Assembly (NCBI GenBank): GCA_001508595.1
Contig: LGHA01000042.1
Location: 1 to 9,191, forward strand
DNA from: Anaerolineaceae bacterium 46_22
GTDB lineage: Bacteria > Chloroflexota > Anaerolineae > Anaerolineales > Anaerolineaceae
DNA length: 9,191 nt
Direction: 5' to 3'
Shown here in pieces: positions 5,482 to 9,191 of this stretch. Position 1 is the stretch's first letter. Every line of letters starts with the position of its first letter. Position numbers and translations under genes: made by a program. Below the pieces are notes generated by a model. It ran no database searches. It saw nothing but the letters and a program-made list of their open reading frames with translations, and was not told the DNA's origin.

Positions 5482-7584
5482 ATGCCCCTTGAAAACGGTT
5501 ACCGCCTAAATCAACGTTACAAAATAATTGACATCCTCGGGCAGGGCGGCATGGGGGCTGTTTATCGAGCTGTCGATGAAAACCTGGATGTCACAGTTGC
5601 CATCAAAGAAAATGCATTTTTCTCTGAAGATTACGCACGCCAGTTCCAAAGAGAAGCAAAAGTCTTAGCGTCTCTGCGGCACCCCAACTTACCGCGGGTT
5701 TTTGATTATTTTGTCATCGATCAGCAAGGGCAATACCTGGTAATGGATTATATTGAGGGGGATGATCTTCGCCAGTGGATGAATAAAGAAGGGGTTATTC
5801 CTGAAATTGATGTCATTCAAATTGGGATCGAAATCTGTAATGCCCTGATCTATTTACATTCCAGAACGCCGCCGATCACCCATCGAGATATTAAACCCGG
5901 CAATATCAAAATCACGCCTGAGGGTGAAGTCATCCTGGTTGATTTTGGTTTGGTAAAAATTAATTACGACAAGGAATTAACAACAACAGCTGCCCGGGCA
6001 ATGACCCCCGGATATTCCCCACCAGAACAATATGGGGAAACACCTACGGATCACAGATCCGACATCTTCTCCTTAGGCGCAACGCTTTATGCGGCATTGG
6101 CGGGCTACCTTCCTGAAGACAGCCTGTCGAGGACAACCGGCAAGGCAGACTTAACACCGCTGAGAGATTACAACCCCGATGTCTCTGAAGCCCTGGAAAA
6201 GGTGATAGAAAAAGCCCTGGCGCTTCGCTACCAGGACCGCTGGCAAACAGCAGAAGACTTTAAACAAGCCCTTTTGGATGTCAAAGAATCGATCCCAAGA
6301 GAGGCGTGGCACAGTGACCATGTGATTCTTTTTAAGTCACCAAACATTTCAGATAATGGCACCAATTTATCAGAATTCAGCGGCAAGATTCAAGGGAACA
6401 ATTTATCCCGACCCAAAAAACGATGGTTTAAACGATTGGACCCTGTTTGGATAATTTTTGTCAGTTTGCTCGCTGTAATGCTGTTGCTATTAGGAGCTTC
6501 GGCAATTTGGCCGCAGAATTTCAGGGCGATTTGGGGCATGAACAGCACACCAACCCGCGCAAGAACCCTGTCGGTGATTGCGGATAAAACGCCAGCGAAC
6601 CCATCAGAAACGATAGTGGCGGCAGAAACAGCTCCGACACCTGATATAACATCGACTTTGATCGATTCTTTCCCTGCTGAGACAACACCGACACCAACCA
6701 AGACCCCTACAGGCGGTGGCGCAGGTATGATCGCCTATGTTTCTGAGCAAACTGGCCTACCTCAAATATGGCTTTTAGACACCCTCACAGGTTCGACACA
6801 GCAGCTTACCCGTCTTGATGAAGGCGCCTGTCAGCCGGATTGGTCACCTGCCGGTGATGCGCTCGTATTCTCATCGCCTTGTTCAGGAAAGCGATCACGG
6901 CATGCGGGTGCCAGTTTATTTATCCTTGATCTTGAAGAAAATTCCCTGACACAGTTGACGAAATCCCTAGAAGGTGATTTTGATCCTGCCTGGTCCCCCG
7001 CAGGGGATTGGATCGCGTACACCTCATTATTGAATGGACAGCTTCAGCTATTCAAGATCAATATTTATGATCTCTCTGTTGTCAAGCTGTCAGATGGCGC
7101 TTATAACGATTTCGACCCTGCCTGGTCAAAGGGGGGTGGACAAATCGCTTTTGTCCGCACGCGTGGAGCTGATCAGATTTGGATAATGAGTGCAGATGGT
7201 CAGGACCCGATCCAATTTTCACTGTCAGGCGTCATTGATAACAGCCACCCCTGCTGGTATCCGCAAGAAGGATTGATGCTCTACAGCCAGGTGCTCGGAG
7301 CGGGCAGTCCCTCTAAAAAATTATTCGGCATGCGGCTTGAAGATATTGGAAAGCATGAGGAATATCCAATTACACCAGCAAATCAGACGGATTACGTGCC
7401 ATTAATGGACAATGTGAGCGTCTCGCCTGATGGGATATGGCTTGCCTTTGATTACTGGTATTACGATGTACTTTCGGATATCTATATTATGAAGTTCCCG
7501 GGTGTAGACTTGCGCCAGCTGACGAACGACCCTGCTTTAGATTATGAACCGGCATGGCGTCCACTGCCACCAGTCAATAATTAA
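5482..7584 (+). CDS. PknB-type transmembrane Ser/Thr protein kinase with extracytoplasmic TolB-like (PD40) beta-propeller
   Basis: This 700-residue receptor-like kinase should phosphorylate Ser/Thr of cytoplasmic targets in response to something sensed outside. The kinase domain (about residues 13-270) looks catalytically complete: Gly-rich loop GQGGMGAVY at 20-28, ATP-anchoring Lys42, HRDIKPGN at 134-141 with catalytic Asp136, metal-binding DFG at 154-156, a threonine-rich activation loop (ELTTTAARAMTPGY) and the SPPEQ variant of the APE motif. A basic stretch (RPKKRWFKR) precedes one membrane helix at 323-343. A Thr-Pro linker (about 358-410) follows, then about six PD40 blades with repeated DPAWSPAGDWIAYTS-like motifs. 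Their conserved Trp is seen at 454, 504, 548, 592 and 692, and a VSPDGIW variant falls between the last two. The ATG at 5482 directly starts the typical MPLENGYRLNQRYKI entry; its ribosome site is weak (CAGAGA). What the propeller binds is unknown. Confidence 0.94.
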   Translation: MPLENGYRLNQRYKIIDILGQGGMGAVYRAVDENLDVTVAIKENAFFSEDYARQFQREAKVLASLRHPNLPRVFDYFVIDQQGQYLVMDYIEGDDLRQWMNKEGVIPEIDVIQIGIEICNALIYLHSRTPPITHRDIKPGNIKITPEGEVILVDFGLVKINYDKELTTTAARAMTPGYSPPEQYGETPTDHRSDIFSLGATLYAALAGYLPEDSLSRTTGKADLTPLRDYNPDVSEALEKVIEKALALRYQDRWQTAEDFKQALLDVKESIPREAWHSDHVILFKSPNISDNGTNLSEFSGKIQGNNLSRPKKRWFKRLDPVWIIFVSLLAVMLLLLGASAIWPQNFRAIWGMNSTPTRARTLSVIADKTPANPSETIVAAETAPTPDITSTLIDSFPAETTPTPTKTPTGGGAGMIAYVSEQTGLPQIWLLDTLTGSTQQLTRLDEGACQPDWSPAGDALVFSSPCSGKRSRHAGASLFILDLEENSLTQLTKSLEGDFDPAWSPAGDWIAYTSLLNGQLQLFKINIYDLSVVKLSDGAYNDFDPAWSKGGGQIAFVRTRGADQIWIMSADGQDPIQFSLSGVIDNSHPCWYPQEGLMLYSQVLGAGSPSKKLFGMRLEDIGKHEEYPITPANQTDYVPLMDNVSVSPDGIWLAFDYWYYDVLSDIYIMKFPGVDLRQLTNDPALDYEPAWRPLPPVNN

Positions 7585-7619
7585 TATATGAAGATTAATT
7601 AAAGTTTCACGCTTCCATA

Positions 7620-9191
7620 TTATTCTTTCAGATCCCCTTGCAGCCACATAAATTGAAAAGGCGCCATTTCCAGCTCTTCAGTTGAAGAAGTTGTTATACC
7701 TGAAACAACATCTTTCAATGTGATCTTCTCTTTGAAAAGATTCAGCTTTTTTAAGGATAGGCTTTGGGAAAAATCACTGAAATTATTCAAAAACAAGATT
7801 TGTTGGTCATGATCTTTGTGAAGATATCCAAATACGTGGGGATTTCCTGTGTATATAAAATCAGGCATTGACTCACCAATGATGGGAAGTGACTGTCTTA
7901 ACTGGATCAATTTCTGAAAGCCCTGATAGATTCTTCCAGGAATGCTTTCTTCATCCCCCCGTTTTGCATAGCGCTCTGGGTCGGCTTCAGGGCGATGAAC
8001 CCAACGGCTGTCATCTGCTTTTGCAGGATCATCTTGATAGCTGTAATCATTCAGGGTTCCGACTTCATCACCCAAGTAAATGAGGGGAATACCTCCAATT
8101 GACAATATAATGCTGTGTATCAGCAAAATCCTTCGAATGGCAAGATCGACCTCAACTTCAGTTTCTTCTTCAAGTGCCTTTTCAAGCCCTGCCAGTGAAG
8201 CAGTTGACCCCGATATGCGTGCGTCTTTAGTTTTAGGGTTTTCCTGGAAGGGCAAACCCCGCGCAAAACTGCCCTCAAAGCGACCGGTATAAAATGCGTT
8301 CAAGAATTGACGATGGTCAAAGGCATTCACCCACAAATCAGCGGCATCCTCGTCTGAAAATGTCCAGCCGATATCATCGTGGCAGCGGACGTAATTCACC
8401 CAGGCGCAGCCATCGGGGATCTCAAAGCGTTTCTTCATCGAATACAACAAGAGGTTGACCTCTCTGGTGGCAAGGGTGTTCCAGAGCAAAGCCATCAGAA
8501 GCGGGTTATAGGAAAGCTGACACTCATCAGGATGGATATATTTTGCTACCTCATCAGGGTGGACGATTGCCTCAGATTTAAACAATAAAGCCGGGGCTGC
8601 AATCCGAGCAATCAGGTTATAGGCTTGAATGATGCTGTGGGCTTGCGGCAGGTTTTCACAACTTGTCCCCATTTCTTTCCAGATGAAGGCAACCGCGTCA
8701 AGGCGCAGCACTTCCACACCCTGGTTTGCCAGGAACAGCATCTCTCCAGCCATCTGGTTGAACACCTCAGGGTTGGCATAATTTAGATCCCATTGATTGG
8801 AGTGGAATGTGGTCCACACCCATTGCCCAATATCATAAAAATAAGTGAATGCGCCAGGATGTTCTTCCGGAAATATCTCTCGCAGGGTTTTTTCGTAAGC
8901 ATTTGGTATTGTGCGGTCAGGGAACATTCGGTAGTACTTCTGATAACGCTGCTCTCCCGCCCGTGCTTTTAATGCCCATTCATGCTCATTGGAAGTGTGA
9001 TTAAAGACGAAATCAATGACAAGGCTGATCCCTTCCTGTCTAAGTTCTCCTGCCAGGGTCCTGAGGTCTTCCATCGTACCTAATTTTGGGTCCACCTCTC
9101 GATAACTGCTGATAGCATACCCCCCGTCATTTTCACCTTCAGGGGATTTAAACAGGGGCATCAAGTGAAGATAGGTCAAACCAAGTTCTTT
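7620..9191 (-). CDS. Amylosucrase (GH13), N-terminus cut off
   Basis: Amylosucrase moves glucose from sucrose onto an alpha-1,4-glucan, releasing fructose, so it builds glycogen-like polymer without nucleotide sugars; run in reverse it helps break glucan down. The 523 visible residues cover most of the (beta/alpha)8 barrel and the C-terminal beta domain. They resemble Neisseria polysaccharea amylosucrase, as I remember it, almost block for block: TYLHLMPLFKSPEG, DFVFNHTSNEHEWA, QWDLNYANPEVF, GTSCENLPQAH and SFARGLPFQ. The catalytic triad is intact: nucleophile Asp165 in RLDAVAF, acid/base Glu207 in FKSEAI, and Asp272 in CHDDIGW (visible numbering). The Asp of NDGGY and the Arg of DDSRW, which form the pocket-closing salt bridge typical of amylosucrase, are both present. 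About 120 N-terminal residues are missing; the frame is open to the edge, so the TTG at 9179 is internal. It converges on the kinase gene with a 35-base gap. Confidence 0.92.
   Translation of the reverse strand, partial: KELGLTYLHLMPLFKSPEGENDGGYAISSYREVDPKLGTMEDLRTLAGELRQEGISLVIDFVFNHTSNEHEWALKARAGEQRYQKYYRMFPDRTIPNAYEKTLREIFPEEHPGAFTYFYDIGQWVWTTFHSNQWDLNYANPEVFNQMAGEMLFLANQGVEVLRLDAVAFIWKEMGTSCENLPQAHSIIQAYNLIARIAAPALLFKSEAIVHPDEVAKYIHPDECQLSYNPLLMALLWNTLATREVNLLLYSMKKRFEIPDGCAWVNYVRCHDDIGWTFSDEDAADLWVNAFDHRQFLNAFYTGRFEGSFARGLPFQENPKTKDARISGSTASLAGLEKALEEETEVEVDLAIRRILLIHSIILSIGGIPLIYLGDEVGTLNDYSYQDDPAKADDSRWVHRPEADPERYAKRGDEESIPGRIYQGFQKLIQLRQSLPIIGESMPDFIYTGNPHVFGYLHKDHDQQILFLNNFSDFSQSLSLKKLNLFKEKITLKDVVSGITTSSTEELEMAPFQFMWLQGDLKE

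Noticed and set aside
6390..7022. Minus-strand open frames inside the kinase gene
   Set aside because: They are opposite-strand shadows of the Thr-Pro linker and propeller coding sequence, with no independent start signals or family match.
7578..7601. Inverted repeat TAATTAAT/ATTAATTA at the kinase stop codon, considered as a terminator
   Set aside because: The stem is entirely A-T with an 8-base loop and no following U-run. It is too weak to call and expected by chance in such A+T-rich sequence.
7889..8588. Plus-strand open frames inside the amylosucrase gene
   Set aside because: They are antisense shadows of conserved GH13 coding sequence, with low-complexity translations and no recognisable domain.

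Overview
The window looks like a piece of a bacterial chromosome from the Chloroflexota, most likely class Anaerolineae. This is inferred from the gene style: a serine/threonine kinase fused to an extracytoplasmic TolB-like propeller, Thr-Pro repeat linkers in two surface proteins, and moderate G+C. No rRNA or tRNA is present to confirm it. There are seven protein genes. Both edge genes are cut by the window. I see no mobile element, CRISPR array or RNA gene, and no non-coding stretch longer than about 155 bases.

Layout. 1-561 (+) is the 3' part of an inositol-monophosphatase-family gene. It meets a tiny membrane-protein gene (644-829, -) tail to tail across a strong two-way terminator hairpin (581-620). 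After a 154-base gap, comEC (984-3395, +) encodes a competence-type membrane channel protein. A 122-base gap with a good promoter candidate leads to psuG (3518-4453, +), pseudouridine-5'-phosphate glycosidase. PsuG ends 3 bases from the end of a convergent gene (4457-5374, -) for a two-helix membrane protein with Thr-Pro repeats and a surface domain. That gene is divergent from a large receptor-like Ser/Thr kinase (5482-7584, +), and their predicted promoters overlap back to back. The kinase converges on an amylosucrase gene (7620-9191, -) that runs off the right edge.

The genes do not form one pathway. The DNA-uptake, nucleoside-salvage, signalling and sucrose/glucan genes are mostly singletons in alternating orientation. 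The one pair that may work together is the divergent Thr-Pro membrane protein and the kinase: both are predicted to be anchored in the membrane with Thr-Pro stalks and beta-rich domains outside the cell.

Most worth a second look: (1) the ComEC metallo-beta-lactamase-like domain is full length but has lost every recognisable metal-ligand motif; (2) the small YgaP-like gene has its Shine-Dalgarno placed for an in-frame AUA codon rather than the AUG; (3) the overlapping divergent promoters of the kinase and the Thr-Pro protein. I found no clear case of a wholly new multi-gene system.
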